From contig CAZSLL010000005.1 of assembly GCA_964607835.1 (NCBI GenBank), forward strand, positions 13,298 to 77,297: 64,000 nt of DNA, in the 5' to 3' direction. How positions within the stretch are numbered: position 1 is the stretch's first letter; every line of letters begins with the position of its first letter. This DNA comes from DAOVFN01 sp964607835 (GTDB taxonomy: Archaea; Aenigmatarchaeota; Aenigmatarchaeia; QMZP01). A program made the position numbers and the translations under genes. The notes under the pieces were generated by a model, which made no database searches, was not told the DNA's origin, and saw nothing but the letters and a program-made list of their open reading frames with translations. Positions 34,336-42,272 of the stretch are shown here, one piece after another.

Positions 34336-34548
34336 ATGGTAGACAAAAACTCTTCCCAAGAGAAAGGGGCGAAGAAGCCGCCCCAGAAGATGAGCGAAAG
34401 GAAGTCCGTATCTGACCTTAACCAGAAGATAAAGAAGCTGGACACCAAGATGGAGACCCTGAAGAACGAGGGCTCTGAGAAAGGGGCAACCCCTGGTAAG
34501 GAATCAGGGGGCTTCCTGGAGAAGCTGAAGAGAATCTTCTCAAGGTAG
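34336..34548 (+). CDS. Hypothetical Lys-rich helical protein
   Basis: 70 aa, Lys/Glu rich with a short helix LNQKIKKLDTKMETLK and an amphipathic C-terminus (GGFLEKLKRIFSR). TTTTAATAGGG 27 nt upstream is a promoter very like that of the next gene (ATTTAATAGGG), hinting at shared control. Function unknown. Confidence 0.55.
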   Translation: MVDKNSSQEKGAKKPPQKMSERKSVSDLNQKIKKLDTKMETLKNEGSEKGATPGKESGGFLEKLKRIFSR

Positions 34549-34591
34549 ACATGGACTCTGATTTAATAGGGAACCCTGACCAATAGTAAAC

Positions 34592-35182
34592 ATGGCGGTT
34601 AGAAAGAAGTCCAGGCCCTCCCCAAAGAACGCTCTTTCTGAGATGTCAAGGAAGCTGGACAGGCTGGAGAAGAAGATTGACTTCATAAAGAAAGAGCAGC
34701 TCAAGACCGAGAAAGAGGTCCACGAGGAACTGGAGAACTCAGAAGAGGCCGGCAAGGAGATTCAAAAGGTCGAGGAGGAGCTTCTCGAGCTGGGGAGGTT
34801 CACCTTCGAGAAGGAGCACGTCATGGAGCTAGCCAGGGGAGCTGCGGGGGCCTTCCTGGGAGTGGGCATAGGGATGGGAATCCGGTACATGCCGGGAGTC
34901 GCCGAAAGCCTGGAGTGGGCGAACGCCATAGGAATACTCATATTCATATTCGCACTGGGCGGAATGCTGATATACAAGAACGAGAAGGACTGGATAAAGA
35001 AGCAGGGAATGGCCTTCATACCCAAGAGGCTCATTCACCTTTTCATAATCGCGATTGGGGTGGACCTCGTAGCGTTGGTCCTGTTCAATGTCCTGCCTGC
35101 TGAGCCGGAATTGCTAATCAAGACACTGATAGTGGGGTCATATCCCGCGATGTCAGGGGCCATTACCTTCACCATTGCCTAG
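34592..35182 (+). CDS. Membrane protein with N-terminal coiled coil (DUF2391-like)
   Basis: 196 aa. Residues 15-70 form a charged coiled coil, followed by four hydrophobic segments (about 82-100, 110-128, 148-168, 176-195). The membrane part resembles the DUF2391 family of archaeal integral membrane proteins. Function unknown. Its end overlaps the convergent ASCH gene by four bases. Confidence 0.6.
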   Translation: MAVRKKSRPSPKNALSEMSRKLDRLEKKIDFIKKEQLKTEKEVHEELENSEEAGKEIQKVEEELLELGRFTFEKEHVMELARGAAGAFLGVGIGMGIRYMPGVAESLEWANAIGILIFIFALGGMLIYKNEKDWIKKQGMAFIPKRLIHLFIIAIGVDLVALVLFNVLPAEPELLIKTLIVGSYPAMSGAITFTIA

Positions 35183-35439
35183 TCCAGGGACATTATGAGC
35201 AGGCCGTGCTTCTGCAGTGCGGCCTGGTCCCAGAACAGGGCATCTTTCGTCCTCATGGCATAGCCCACACTCTTCTCAAGCACCCTTCCGGTGAAGGCCC
35301 CCTTCCCAGGGTCCCACTCCCTGAGGACCAGGATGTCACCTGGCCGGCAGTCGAAATCCGCTATCCTGGCGTCAAACCTCTTCCTGCCTTCAAGAATGGC
35401 CCGGAACATATCCGGCCAGCACTTCTTCTCGATTCTCAT
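35179..35439 (-). CDS. ASCH/DUF3850-like small protein
   Basis: 86 aa. The pattern FRAILEGRKRFDARIADF, RPGDILVLREWDP and TGRVLEKSVGYA fits the ASCH-type RNA-binding beta-barrel, in its DUF3850 subgroup. Such proteins are thought to bind RNA or modified nucleotides. Single gene, convergent with the membrane protein gene. Confidence 0.65.
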   Translation of the reverse strand: MRIEKKCWPDMFRAILEGRKRFDARIADFDCRPGDILVLREWDPGKGAFTGRVLEKSVGYAMRTKDALFWDQAALQKHGLLIMSLD

Positions 35440-35477
35440 GGCTAACAGTTGGCTTGCTGAAATAAAAACCGCAGGGA

Positions 35478-36482
35478 TTATCTTGCGCCCTCTGCTTCCT
35501 TCTCTATCCTGTTCCTCTCGGACACGGAGAAGCTCTTGGAGTCGTTGTTGTAGGCGGCTATGAGCTCCTCTGCTATGACCTGGGACAGGCTCTTTGTCTT
35601 CCTGAACGAGGCCCTGTATATGCCCTGGGAAAGGTGCCTGAGGGCTATGTCCAGCCTTCTCTGGGGAGAGGCGATTACAGAGTTCCTGGCTATTATGCCA
35701 CCCAGCCTGTAGGATGCAACCTCCTCGAGCAGGGCGGCGTTCTCAATGGCCCCCACAAGGACCTGGACCGGGTTCTGCTTGGTCCTCTTCTCTATGAGAA
35801 TGAATGCCTCTTTCATGCTGTTGTAGAGCCTGGGGGTCTTGCCCACGTTGTTTCCTGAGGTAATCTTGTGCTTCTTGCCCCTGTGGCCGGCCACCATGAG
35901 CTTGTTCATGAACCTCTCGATTACCGAAATCTTTCTTTTCTGGATGCTGTCCCTGTTGTACCTCCCGCCGGTCCTTGGCACAGCAAGGGTGTCCAGGTTC
36001 ATGTACTTCTTCAGGCCGGCATCTTTAAGGGCAACGTCAGAGGTGTCCCATCTGTTGAAAAGGAGCATCCTCACACCATGCTGTCTCAGGAGGGAGACCC
36101 TCTCTTCTGTTTGCTCCCCTCTCTTCGGGGGAGACTCTGTTTGCTCCCCTCTCTGCGCGGGGGGCTTCTCTTTCATCTCCGCTTTCTGCGCGGGGGGCTT
36201 CTCTTTCATCTCCGCTTTCTGCGCGGGGGGCTTCTCTTTCATCTCCGCTTTCTGCGCGGGGGCTGATGACTGCTCCGCTTTCTGCGCGGGCCTTGCATCA
36301 GGCTTCCTGTCCTCATTCTTCTCAGGAGAGGGCTTCTTCACCTGAGGCTTTTCCTCGGGTGGTTTTGCCGGGGGTTTCTCATTAACATGCTGTGCCTCAG
36401 TCTTTGCATGGTCAGCCTTGCCTGTGCTGGCATTGGCCTTGTCCTCTTCAGGGGGCTTTGCCCCGGTCTTCTCCTCAGTCAT
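35478..36482 (-). CDS. rps7: Ribosomal protein uS7 with repeat-rich N-terminal extension
   Basis: 334 aa. Residues from about 130 onward are uS7 (RRLDIALRHLSQGIYRASFRK near the end, KISVIERFMNKLM and NPVQVLVGAIENAA in the middle). The first 130 residues are an extension rich in Pro, Lys, Glu and Ala, with PAQKAE five times, one PAQRGE and one PPKRGE. Archaeal uS7 is about 200 aa without it. It follows uS12 in the universal uS12-uS7 order with a 94-bp gap. Confidence 0.93.
   Translation of the reverse strand: MTEEKTGAKPPEEDKANASTGKADHAKTEAQHVNEKPPAKPPEEKPQVKKPSPEKNEDRKPDARPAQKAEQSSAPAQKAEMKEKPPAQKAEMKEKPPAQKAEMKEKPPAQRGEQTESPPKRGEQTEERVSLLRQHGVRMLLFNRWDTSDVALKDAGLKKYMNLDTLAVPRTGGRYNRDSIQKRKISVIERFMNKLMVAGHRGKKHKITSGNNVGKTPRLYNSMKEAFILIEKRTKQNPVQVLVGAIENAALLEEVASYRLGGIIARNSVIASPQRRLDIALRHLSQGIYRASFRKTKSLSQVIAEELIAAYNNDSKSFSVSERNRIEKEAEGAR
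36097..36292 (-). repeat. Palindromic coding-module array in uS7
   Basis: Modules run PAQKAE (two with SSA-type spacers), three PAQKAEMKEKP of identical DNA at a 33-bp period, a hybrid PAQRGE, then PPKRGE. The hybrid joins the left half of one module type to the right half of the other, as expected if modules recombine. Confidence 0.85.
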
Positions 36483-36576
36483 TCCTCACCTGCAAAACCA
36501 TGGCCCACCAGGAACCCGCAAAAGCGGCAGGCCAGCGTGCGCCATGCTCCGGGCCATGTGTCAGAGACTCGCGCAA
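36483..36576 (-). promoter_or_regulatory. Structured spacer between uS12 and uS7
   Basis: 94 bp with CCGC-TTTT-GCGG and an ATGGCCC...GGGCCAT stem, ending GGTGAGGAAT before the uS7 ATG. It also holds CCGGAGCATGG, loosely like the 20-nt motif, but not enough to count as a copy. Confidence 0.35.
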
Positions 36577-36999
36577 TCACGCGCCCTTGGGCTTCTCCTT
36601 CTTGCCCTTGAGCAGTTCGTTCAGGGAAACCCCTGACACCCCTGTGACCTTGTACTTGATTCCGTGCATGGAACCCACGGCCCCTCCCTGGGAACCGCCC
36701 ATGCCCTCGAGCATGACCTCGTTGTGCTCGTCCACGAACTTGATTGCATTGGTTCCCGGCACGAATGCCGTGACCTGGATGCCGTTCTTGATGAGCTGGA
36801 CCCTCGCGGCCTTGATTATCCCGGAGTGGGGCTGCTTCTGCTCCACTCCCTTCTTCTTGAGCACAATGCCCCTTCCGAGAGGGGCTCCCTGCAGAGGCTC
36901 CTTTTTCCAGAGCTTCTGGAACTTCCTCTTGTGGTTGGTGCTCTTCCACCTGAACTTCTTCCTTCTCCGCTTCAGGTCCCTTGCGTTGAACTCTCCCAT
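36577..36999 (-). CDS. rps12: Ribosomal protein uS12
   Basis: 140 aa, the archaeal length. PLGRGIVLKKKGVEQKQPHS and KAARVQLIKNGIQVTAFVPG are the conserved uS12 core near the decoding centre. The mRNA begins with the 20-nt leader motif. uS12-uS7 order is kept, but EF-1A, which often follows, is 17 kb away. Confidence 0.96.
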   Translation of the reverse strand: MGEFNARDLKRRRKKFRWKSTNHKRKFQKLWKKEPLQGAPLGRGIVLKKKGVEQKQPHSGIIKAARVQLIKNGIQVTAFVPGTNAIKFVDEHNEVMLEGMGGSQGGAVGSMHGIKYKVTGVSGVSLNELLKGKKEKPKGA

Positions 37000-37002
37000 A
37001 CT

Positions 37003-37075
37003 AACCTATCCTTCGGGTGCCAAGCACCCGCATGCGCTCCGGTGCGATTGAGCCCTTGATAAAAGGCCTATAATA
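37003..37075 (-). promoter_or_regulatory. Promoter and motif leader of uS12
   Basis: On the minus strand TATTATAGG (near 37066-37075) precedes AATCGCACCGGAGCGCATGC (37049-37030), hairpin GGGTGC-TTG-GCACCC and GAAGGATAG, then ATG at 36999. The spacing puts the motif at or next to the 5' end of the mRNA. Confidence 0.7.
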
Positions 37076-37168
37076 TATTAACCGTTAACGGTTATTGTCT
37101 GTGAAATTATCTCAATAGTTATTTAAATAGGTTTTTAAAGGTAATGCGGCCCTCGCTCCGGAATTCCG

Positions 37169-37369
37169 TCACAGGTGGTGCTTGACGCCCACGGCAGTGT
37201 TAATCCATAGCAGGCCGCCTATGAGGATGAATATGAGGGACACCACCATGGCAATGGCATAGCCCATCTCGCTCACTCCGAGGCCGAACTCCAGGTTGTT
37301 GACTATCCAGGCACCTAAAAGAACGAACACTCCTCCCAGAACCCATGAGAAAATGAGTTTGGAGGACAT
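37169..37369 (-). CDS. Small two-helix membrane protein
   Basis: 66 aa with helices at about 5-25 and 35-58. It begins just after the Rpo3 stop codon (two-base gap) and is probably co-transcribed. Not recognised. Confidence 0.6.
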   Translation of the reverse strand: MSSKLIFSWVLGGVFVLLGAWIVNNLEFGLGVSEMGYAIAMVVSLIFILIGGLLWINTAVGVKHHL

Positions 37370-37371
37370 GA

Positions 37372-38154
37372 TTATAATTTGCCGGCGTTCTTTTTAAATT
37401 CCTCAGCCTTGGTCTGCAGGAGCTCAGCGGCCCTCTCCACTATGGCAGCGGGCTCCAGGCCTGAAACGCTTTCCACCCTGAAGACGAACTTCGATGGATT
37501 GGCCCTTACCTTCACGCCCTCGGCCTTCTCGCAGTTGAGGCAAAGGTCACACTTAGCGGGGTCCTTTATGGTCAGCTTGCCCGCCTTGAGCTCAAGCACA
37601 TCCCTGGGGCAAAGGGAAACGGCATTCTTAAGGTCAGCGGGCTTGGCGTCCTTGCTCACCTCCACTTCCGGGTAGTACTGATAGGCCGCGTTGGCTGCCT
37701 GCCACTTGGCGTGCTTCCTGCCAGTGCCAATCTCTGCCCTGGCCTCGAACCTGAGCTCCTGGTTGTCCAGCAGCTCTGCGATGGGGAACTTGGGGCTCGT
37801 GGCCTTTACGTCCTTGTTGGTGGATTTCAGGTCACCTGAGTATACCACCTTTGGGCCCTTGGCGTCCACTGCGAACACCACTTCGCAGACAGGGCAGCCC
37901 TTGCCACCGCATTTGCACTCCTCTTTGGTGCTGAACTTTGAGGGGTCGAACTTGAGGGGCATGAGGCCCAGCCTGTGGGCCAAAACCTCGTCAAATAGTA
38001 TGGTGCTGTTCTGGTGGAAATCCACCCATTCCACCGCCATGGTTGGAACCTCTGATATCATTATCCTCCTGAGAGCGTTAGCGAACGCTGGAGTGGCGCC
38101 CTCGAGCACAAAAGTGAGGGTATCTCCCTTCTTGTTAAGCACATTGACCTTCAT
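37372..38154 (-). CDS. rpo3: RNA polymerase subunit Rpo3 (RpoD) with ferredoxin-like domain
   Basis: 260 aa from the ATG at 38154, which follows GGGAGGAAG. The N-terminal alpha-type dimerisation region (EGATPAFANALRRIMISEVP) is clear, and CPRD...CDLCLNCEKA gives the Fe-S cluster domain found in some archaeal Rpo3 subunits. It nucleates RNA polymerase assembly with Rpo11. In most archaea rpo3 follows uS11; here it follows NusA. Confidence 0.95.
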   Translation of the reverse strand: MKVNVLNKKGDTLTFVLEGATPAFANALRRIMISEVPTMAVEWVDFHQNSTILFDEVLAHRLGLMPLKFDPSKFSTKEECKCGGKGCPVCEVVFAVDAKGPKVVYSGDLKSTNKDVKATSPKFPIAELLDNQELRFEARAEIGTGRKHAKWQAANAAYQYYPEVEVSKDAKPADLKNAVSLCPRDVLELKAGKLTIKDPAKCDLCLNCEKAEGVKVRANPSKFVFRVESVSGLEPAAIVERAAELLQTKAEEFKKNAGKL

Positions 38155-38177
38155 GAAATCTTCCTCCCTGGCACCCC

Positions 38178-38582
38178 TCACCTCAGCCTCACTGCCTTGA
38201 TGCCGAAATGCCTCTTCATAATATCCTTTATCGCCTTAATATTCTTACCGTTCTTGCCTATCACAGCCACCCTGTCGCTGGCGGGCACGGTCATGTTCAC
38301 GTTCTCGCCCCTGACCTCCACGTTCTTGGCGGTGGGGACCATGCCCTTTATCATCTCAGCGGGCTCCTTGTGGTACGGGAAGAGCCTTATGCTCTTGCCA
38401 AGGGATTTGCTGACCTCCTTTATGTTGGAGCCGTTCCTTCCTATGGCGACCCCCAGCTTGTCAGGCTCCACCAGGAAATAGAGCGTGTCCTCGACCTCGA
38501 TGCAGTCCTTTGCATGCACCCTGGTCATCTTCTCGAATGCCGCTATTATCCTGATGGTCTGCGTCTCAAGCTTGACTGGCAT
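38178..38582 (-). CDS. nusA: Archaeal NusA-like KH-domain protein
   Basis: 134 aa, the short archaeal form. Two KH domains are marked by GVAIGRNGSNIKEVSK and VAVIGKNGKNIKAIKD. It acts in transcription elongation or termination or in RNA binding. The order eL30 then NusA is the usual archaeal arrangement. Confidence 0.93.
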   Translation of the reverse strand: MPVKLETQTIRIIAAFEKMTRVHAKDCIEVEDTLYFLVEPDKLGVAIGRNGSNIKEVSKSLGKSIRLFPYHKEPAEMIKGMVPTAKNVEVRGENVNMTVPASDRVAVIGKNGKNIKAIKDIMKRHFGIKAVRLR

Positions 38583-38623
38583 CGAATCATTTCCCTTGTT
38601 ATTTCTTTACCCCGTGGCTTAAA

Positions 38624-38887
38624 TCACTTTTTGATGGCTATGAGCAGTATGCTGAAGGGCTTTCCGCAGAGCTCCCCCAGCTGCAGAGAGTTGCCCGGGT
38701 ACTCCTGGGCAGTGAATCCTGATATGCCTGAGTAGTGGCTGATGTCCTCCACCGTGCCCCTGGGGGCGTTCTTCGCGTATATGACGCTCTCGACCTTCCC
38801 GTTCCGGACAGCCCTGAGCACGCCCCTGGTTCCTATGAGGAGCCTCTTCTCCTTGATTGCGTCCTTGATGTCGTTGTCTATTGCCAT
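38624..38887 (-). CDS. rpl30e: Ribosomal protein eL30
   Basis: 87 aa with the L7Ae-like fold of eL30 (KRLLIGTRGVLRAVRNGKVE, GISGFTAQEYPGNSLQLGEL). Slightly shorter than the usual 95-100 aa. It lies upstream of nusA, as is typical. Confidence 0.88.
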   Translation of the reverse strand: MAIDNDIKDAIKEKRLLIGTRGVLRAVRNGKVESVIYAKNAPRGTVEDISHYSGISGFTAQEYPGNSLQLGELCGKPFSILLIAIKK

Positions 38888-38888
38888 G

Positions 38889-39239
38889 CTATCCTATCCC
38901 CACGTTAGAGCGCGGAGGGGCCTGCATGCCCTCCTGCCTTCTCTTCTCAAGAAGGGCCCTCTTCTTGAGCCTGAAGAACTCCTGGTAGCTTTCCCAGACA
39001 TCCTTCTGGTCAGCCTTCTCCACCCTCTTGACCGCTATCATCCTGGGCCTGTTCATCTTCTCGCTTATCGGGTAGTAGTCCACCAGGACCATGTCCCCTT
39101 TCCTGAGCTGGGCCGCTATGTCATCTGAAACCTTGACTGTGTGGAGGTTCTGGTCCCAGAACCTGACAGTCGCGGCCGCGGCCTCTGCCTTTCCCCTGGA
39201 AGGGAACACGCTGAGCACCTTACCCGGATGGAAGACCAT
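38889..39239 (-). CDS. Unrecognised protein within the ribosomal cluster
   Basis: 116 aa. The first 75 residues look like a small beta-barrel (VSDDIAAQLRKGDMVLVDYYP), followed by a basic helical tail with ALLEKRRQEG. It sits between uS8 and eL30, one base from the latter, so is co-transcribed with translation genes. No family recognised. Confidence 0.65.
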   Translation of the reverse strand: MVFHPGKVLSVFPSRGKAEAAAATVRFWDQNLHTVKVSDDIAAQLRKGDMVLVDYYPISEKMNRPRMIAVKRVEKADQKDVWESYQEFFRLKKRALLEKRRQEGMQAPPRSNVGIG

Positions 39240-39248
39240 GAAAACACC

Positions 39249-39635
39249 TCAGTACACGAACCCCAGGAGCTTTCCTCCTGTCCCTTTCTCCCTTGCCTCC
39301 CTCTGGTCCATGATGCCCTGGGAGGTCGTGAGTATGAGAAAGCCTATGCCCTCTGCCGGAAGGAACCTCTTCTCCCACCTTATGAACTCCTGCACAGGGA
39401 CAGAGAACCTGGGCTTGACCACATTGGCGTTGTTTATCCTGCCCAGGAGCTTTATCCTGAACTTCCCGCCCTTTCCGTCGTTGATGTACTCAAACTCTCC
39501 AATGTAGCCGTGCTTCTGCATGGCCTTGAGCACGCCCTTGATTACCTTGGACGCGGGCGTGGTGCACTCCTTCCTTCCGATTGCCTCAGTGTTCTTAACT
39601 ATGGAGAACACGTCAGCCAGCAAGTCATGTCTCAT
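39249..39635 (-). CDS. rps8: Ribosomal protein uS8
   Basis: 128 aa from the ATG at 39635. The start MRHDLLADVFSIVKNTE and end QGIMDQREAREKGTGGKLLG are typical of uS8. It lies nine bp after the uS14 stop. Confidence 0.96.
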   Translation of the reverse strand: MRHDLLADVFSIVKNTEAIGRKECTTPASKVIKGVLKAMQKHGYIGEFEYINDGKGGKFRIKLLGRINNANVVKPRFSVPVQEFIRWEKRFLPAEGIGFLILTTSQGIMDQREAREKGTGGKLLGFVY

Positions 39636-39643
39636 ATCATCAC

Positions 39644-39865
39644 CTAATCGAACTTCCTGAACCCGAGCTTCTCGGCCTCCTCCCTGAAGCACTGCCTGCA
39701 GTACAGGAGCCCGTACTTCCTGATTAGCCCGGCCTTCTTGCCGCACTTCCTGCATTCCCGAACGTTCTTGCCGAACTTGCGGTCCTTTGTCTTGTTGAAC
39801 CTGTCGTACCTGGCAGCCTTCACAGGCTTGTTTTCTATGGATTTCCTCACTTTCTCGAATGTCAT
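39644..39865 (-). CDS. rps14: Ribosomal protein uS14 (zinc-binding type)
   Basis: 73 aa with CRKCGKKAG and CRQCFREEA forming one zinc site. Slightly longer than the usual 50-60 aa archaeal uS14 through a basic N-terminus. Between uL5 and uS8, the usual place. Confidence 0.95.
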   Translation of the reverse strand: MTFEKVRKSIENKPVKAARYDRFNKTKDRKFGKNVRECRKCGKKAGLIRKYGLLYCRQCFREEAEKLGFRKFD

Positions 39866-39882
39866 GTCGCACCTCTTCCGGG

Positions 39883-40413
39883 CTAGTAGCCCCTTTCCAC
39901 CTCGTCTGTCACCTTTATCTGGAAATTATCCTTCATCCACTTCTGAGCATCATCAGGGGTTATCCTGTGGCTCCTGCCGATTCTTCGGGGCCTGAGCCTC
40001 CTCCTGGACACCCTGAAACCCGGCCTTTTGAGTGTGAGGCAGACGTCAAAGCCTATGATTCCGATGTCAGGGTCGTACTTGATGCCCGGGATGTGGATGT
40101 ACTCTGCTATGCCGAAGGACACGTTGCCCTGCCTGTCGAACTGCCCTGGCTTCAGCCTGTTCTCCTTGGCCTCCAGGAGCTTCCTTATGAGCTCCATGGC
40201 CTCCTGGCCCCTTACTGTGACCTTGGCGCCTATGGGCCTTCCCTTGGCCCCTCCGAAGGTGCTCCTCTTTATGGAGTAGGTGGTGACCACCTTCTTCTGG
40301 GAGAGCTTGGCGAGCAGGGCCTTTCCCTTCTCCAGCCCCGGGCCAGCCTCCCCGGCCCCAATGTTGAGGGTGAGCTTGTCCAGCACTATCCTTCGCATGG
40401 TGTTCTCTGCCAT
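39883..40413 (-). CDS. rpl5: Ribosomal protein uL5
   Basis: 176 aa, normal length. LDKLTLNIGAGEAG, YSIKRSTFGGAKGRPIGAKV and GIIGFDVCLTLKRPG mark uL5, which contacts 5S rRNA in the central protuberance. Confidence 0.96.
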   Translation of the reverse strand: MAENTMRRIVLDKLTLNIGAGEAGPGLEKGKALLAKLSQKKVVTTYSIKRSTFGGAKGRPIGAKVTVRGQEAMELIRKLLEAKENRLKPGQFDRQGNVSFGIAEYIHIPGIKYDPDIGIIGFDVCLTLKRPGFRVSRRRLRPRRIGRSHRITPDDAQKWMKDNFQIKVTDEVERGY

Positions 40414-40423
40414 GTCATCACCC

Positions 40424-41116
40424 TCACTTCTTTGCCTCCGGGTCCTCGGTTATGAATATGTAGTCTCTCAGGGTCTTGATGTCCTTCTTCCCTGACTCCA
40501 GTATCACAGTGGACTTCTCAAGCATGTGCTGCTTCCTCTCGATATCCTTTATCCTTCCCCTGGTACCTGCGTTCCTTCCCGCGGTTACTATGCAGTGGGC
40601 GCCCTTCTCGAACCTGTGGTGCTTCAGCACCTTCTGGCCCGGGATGGAAATGGTTATTGAGTCTCCCACGCTGTAGGAGTCCTTCTTGACTAGGATGTTT
40701 CTGCTGTCATGGAGGTTGAGCTGCTGGATTCCCTTCTTAAGGGTGGTCTTGCCCGATATCCTGCACAGCTTCTGGGATGCATCCGCCTCCCTGATCTCCC
40801 CGGGAACCAGTCCGCCCTTTCCAGGGAGAATGGCGTAATGCTTCTTGACCTGGGGTATGGAAATCACGTCCATGAGCCCGACAGGGAAATGGTCATCCTT
40901 CCTGGGCTTCTGGTCCACGAGCACGAGCTTCCTGTTCAGGATGTCCCTGGCTTCCTTTGCGTTGTCAGCCAAACCCAGCACGTTCCTCAGGAGCATCCTC
41001 AGGGGTATGCATTCCCTCTTTGCGTGGGGGCCCGGCCTGGGAGTGGCCGCGAACTTGTCGCCCTTCCTTCTCATCTTCCACATGCCGGGTATTCCCAGCC
41101 TCTTTATGTGCGTCAT
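40424..41116 (-). CDS. rps4e: Ribosomal protein eS4
   Basis: 230 aa with an S4-type RNA-binding start (HIKRLGIPGMWKMRRKGDKF) and a C-terminal KOW region (CIVTAGRNAGTRGRI). Normal length, no repeat tail, directly after uL24. Confidence 0.96.
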   Translation of the reverse strand: MTHIKRLGIPGMWKMRRKGDKFAATPRPGPHAKRECIPLRMLLRNVLGLADNAKEARDILNRKLVLVDQKPRKDDHFPVGLMDVISIPQVKKHYAILPGKGGLVPGEIREADASQKLCRISGKTTLKKGIQQLNLHDSRNILVKKDSYSVGDSITISIPGQKVLKHHRFEKGAHCIVTAGRNAGTRGRIKDIERKQHMLEKSTVILESGKKDIKTLRDYIFITEDPEAKK

Positions 41117-41120
41117 ATCA

Positions 41121-41699
41121 TCACTTTTTCTCTTTCAGCTCCGCTTTCTGCGCGGGGGCTGCTGACTCCTCCGCTTTCTGCGCGGGGGCTGCTGACTCCT
41201 CCGCTTTCTGCGCGGGGGGCTTCTCTGTTTTCCTCTCCCCTCTCTTCGGGGGAGACTCTTTCTGCTCCCCTCTCTTCGGGGGAGACTCTGTCTGCTCCCC
41301 TCTCTTCGGGGGAGACTTTTCAGAGCGCTCCAGTATGGCCTGCCTCTTCTTGTCATCCAGCTTGAGCTTCGTTATCATTATGTTCGAGGGCTGCAGCGGC
41401 ATGTGCACCTCTGAGCCGTCGCTCTTCTTGGTTTTGAGCTCCTCCACGTATACCCTGCTCTTCCCAACATCGACCCGGTCAACGGTCCCGAGCTTCTTCC
41501 TGAGGGAGCCCCTGAGGACCTTTACCTCGTCTCCCTTGCGAACCCGCATGGACCTCCTGCTGTAGCGCTTCCTGAGCTCAGGGGACAGGTGCACGGAGAG
41601 GAAGGACTGCCTCACATGGGACGGGGCGTTGAGCCTGTATTTCCTCTGCTTCCTGGGCTGGACGCTCGCCAGCCAGCTCTTTGACCAGTTCTTAATCAT
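41121..41699 (-). CDS. rpl24: Ribosomal protein uL24 with repeat tail
   Basis: 192 aa from the ATG at 41699, which follows GGAGAGGAAG. Residues 1-120 are uL24 with the KOW segment VRKGDEVKVLRGSLRKKLG. Residues 128-188 are three PPKRGE and three PAQKAE modules. Archaeal uL24 is about 120 aa. The upstream 58-aa ORF ends inside this start codon region (ATGATTAA). Confidence 0.95.
   Translation of the reverse strand: MIKNWSKSWLASVQPRKQRKYRLNAPSHVRQSFLSVHLSPELRKRYSRRSMRVRKGDEVKVLRGSLRKKLGTVDRVDVGKSRVYVEELKTKKSDGSEVHMPLQPSNIMITKLKLDDKKRQAILERSEKSPPKRGEQTESPPKRGEQKESPPKRGERKTEKPPAQKAEESAAPAQKAEESAAPAQKAELKEKK
41138..41312 (-). repeat. Palindromic coding-module array in uL24
   Basis: Three PPKRGE modules at a 30-bp period followed by three PAQKAE modules also spaced at 30 bp (the last two identical), all at the 3' end of the gene. 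Confidence 0.9.
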
Positions 41700-41868
41700 G
41701 CCTATCTTCCTCTCCTTCACCGTATCCGGCCGGCCTCACCGGCATGTATCCCTTCTCTTCCATGCGGGAATCATATACAGACCAGTTTTCTCCAACTTTC
41801 CCGAGCATCCACTCATCCACGGGCCTTCCGTTCACCTTCAGTGTCGGGGTTTTTTCGAAAATCATCAT
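41692..41868 (-). CDS. Novel 58-aa ORF between uL14 and uL24
   Basis: 58 aa starting MMIFEKTPTLKVNGRPVDEW and ending EGEEDRHD. Its ATG overlaps the uL14 stop (ATGA), and its TAA overlaps the uL24 start by eight bases, so both joins are translationally coupled. Standard archaeal operons have no gene here. Trp and Tyr rich, acidic end. Not recognised. Confidence 0.7.
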   Translation of the reverse strand: MMIFEKTPTLKVNGRPVDEWMLGKVGENWSVYDSRMEEKGYMPVRPAGYGEGEEDRHD

Positions 41869-42263
41869 ACCACCTGTTTTGATATCTTGCCTATGGTGGA
41901 GAACCTCTCGACAGCCTCCCTTGCCACAGGGCCCTTGACGAGCGAGCCCCTTGCCTCGCCCTTGTCGTTTATGAGCACAACGGCGTTGTCCTCGAACGAT
42001 ACCCTCAGGCCGCTGGCCCTCCTGTAGGGCCTCCTCTGCCTTATGACAACGGCCTTGTGGACCTCATGCCTTACCTTGACCTCGCCCTTTATGACCTTGA
42101 CGTTGACCCAGCTCGCCACCCCCGCGGCGGGCTTGGTGAGCCTCTTGCCCTTGTACCCCTTTACGGATATTATCTGCACTATCTTGGCGCCGCTGTTGTC
42201 AGCGCAAACCAGCTCAGCGCCTACCGGAAGGCCCCTTGTTATCCTGGTGGAGATAGCCTTCAT
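41865..42263 (-). CDS. rpl14: Ribosomal protein uL14
   Basis: 132 aa. GAELVCADNSGAKIVQIISV and GKVSVA-type core replaced by VKRY-like RRPYRRASGLRVSFEDNA segment are typical of archaeal uL14. The ATG at 42263 is used; a GTG three codons earlier is possible. Normal length with no tail. Confidence 0.95.
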   Translation of the reverse strand: MKAISTRITRGLPVGAELVCADNSGAKIVQIISVKGYKGKRLTKPAAGVASWVNVKVIKGEVKVRHEVHKAVVIRQRRPYRRASGLRVSFEDNAVVLINDKGEARGSLVKGPVAREAVERFSTIGKISKQVV

Positions 42264-42272
42264 GAAAATCAC

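Noticed and set aside
36483..36576. Eighth copy of the 20-nt leader motif between uS12 and uS7
   Set aside because: Only a CCGGAGCATGG-like part matches; the invariant positions are not all kept.
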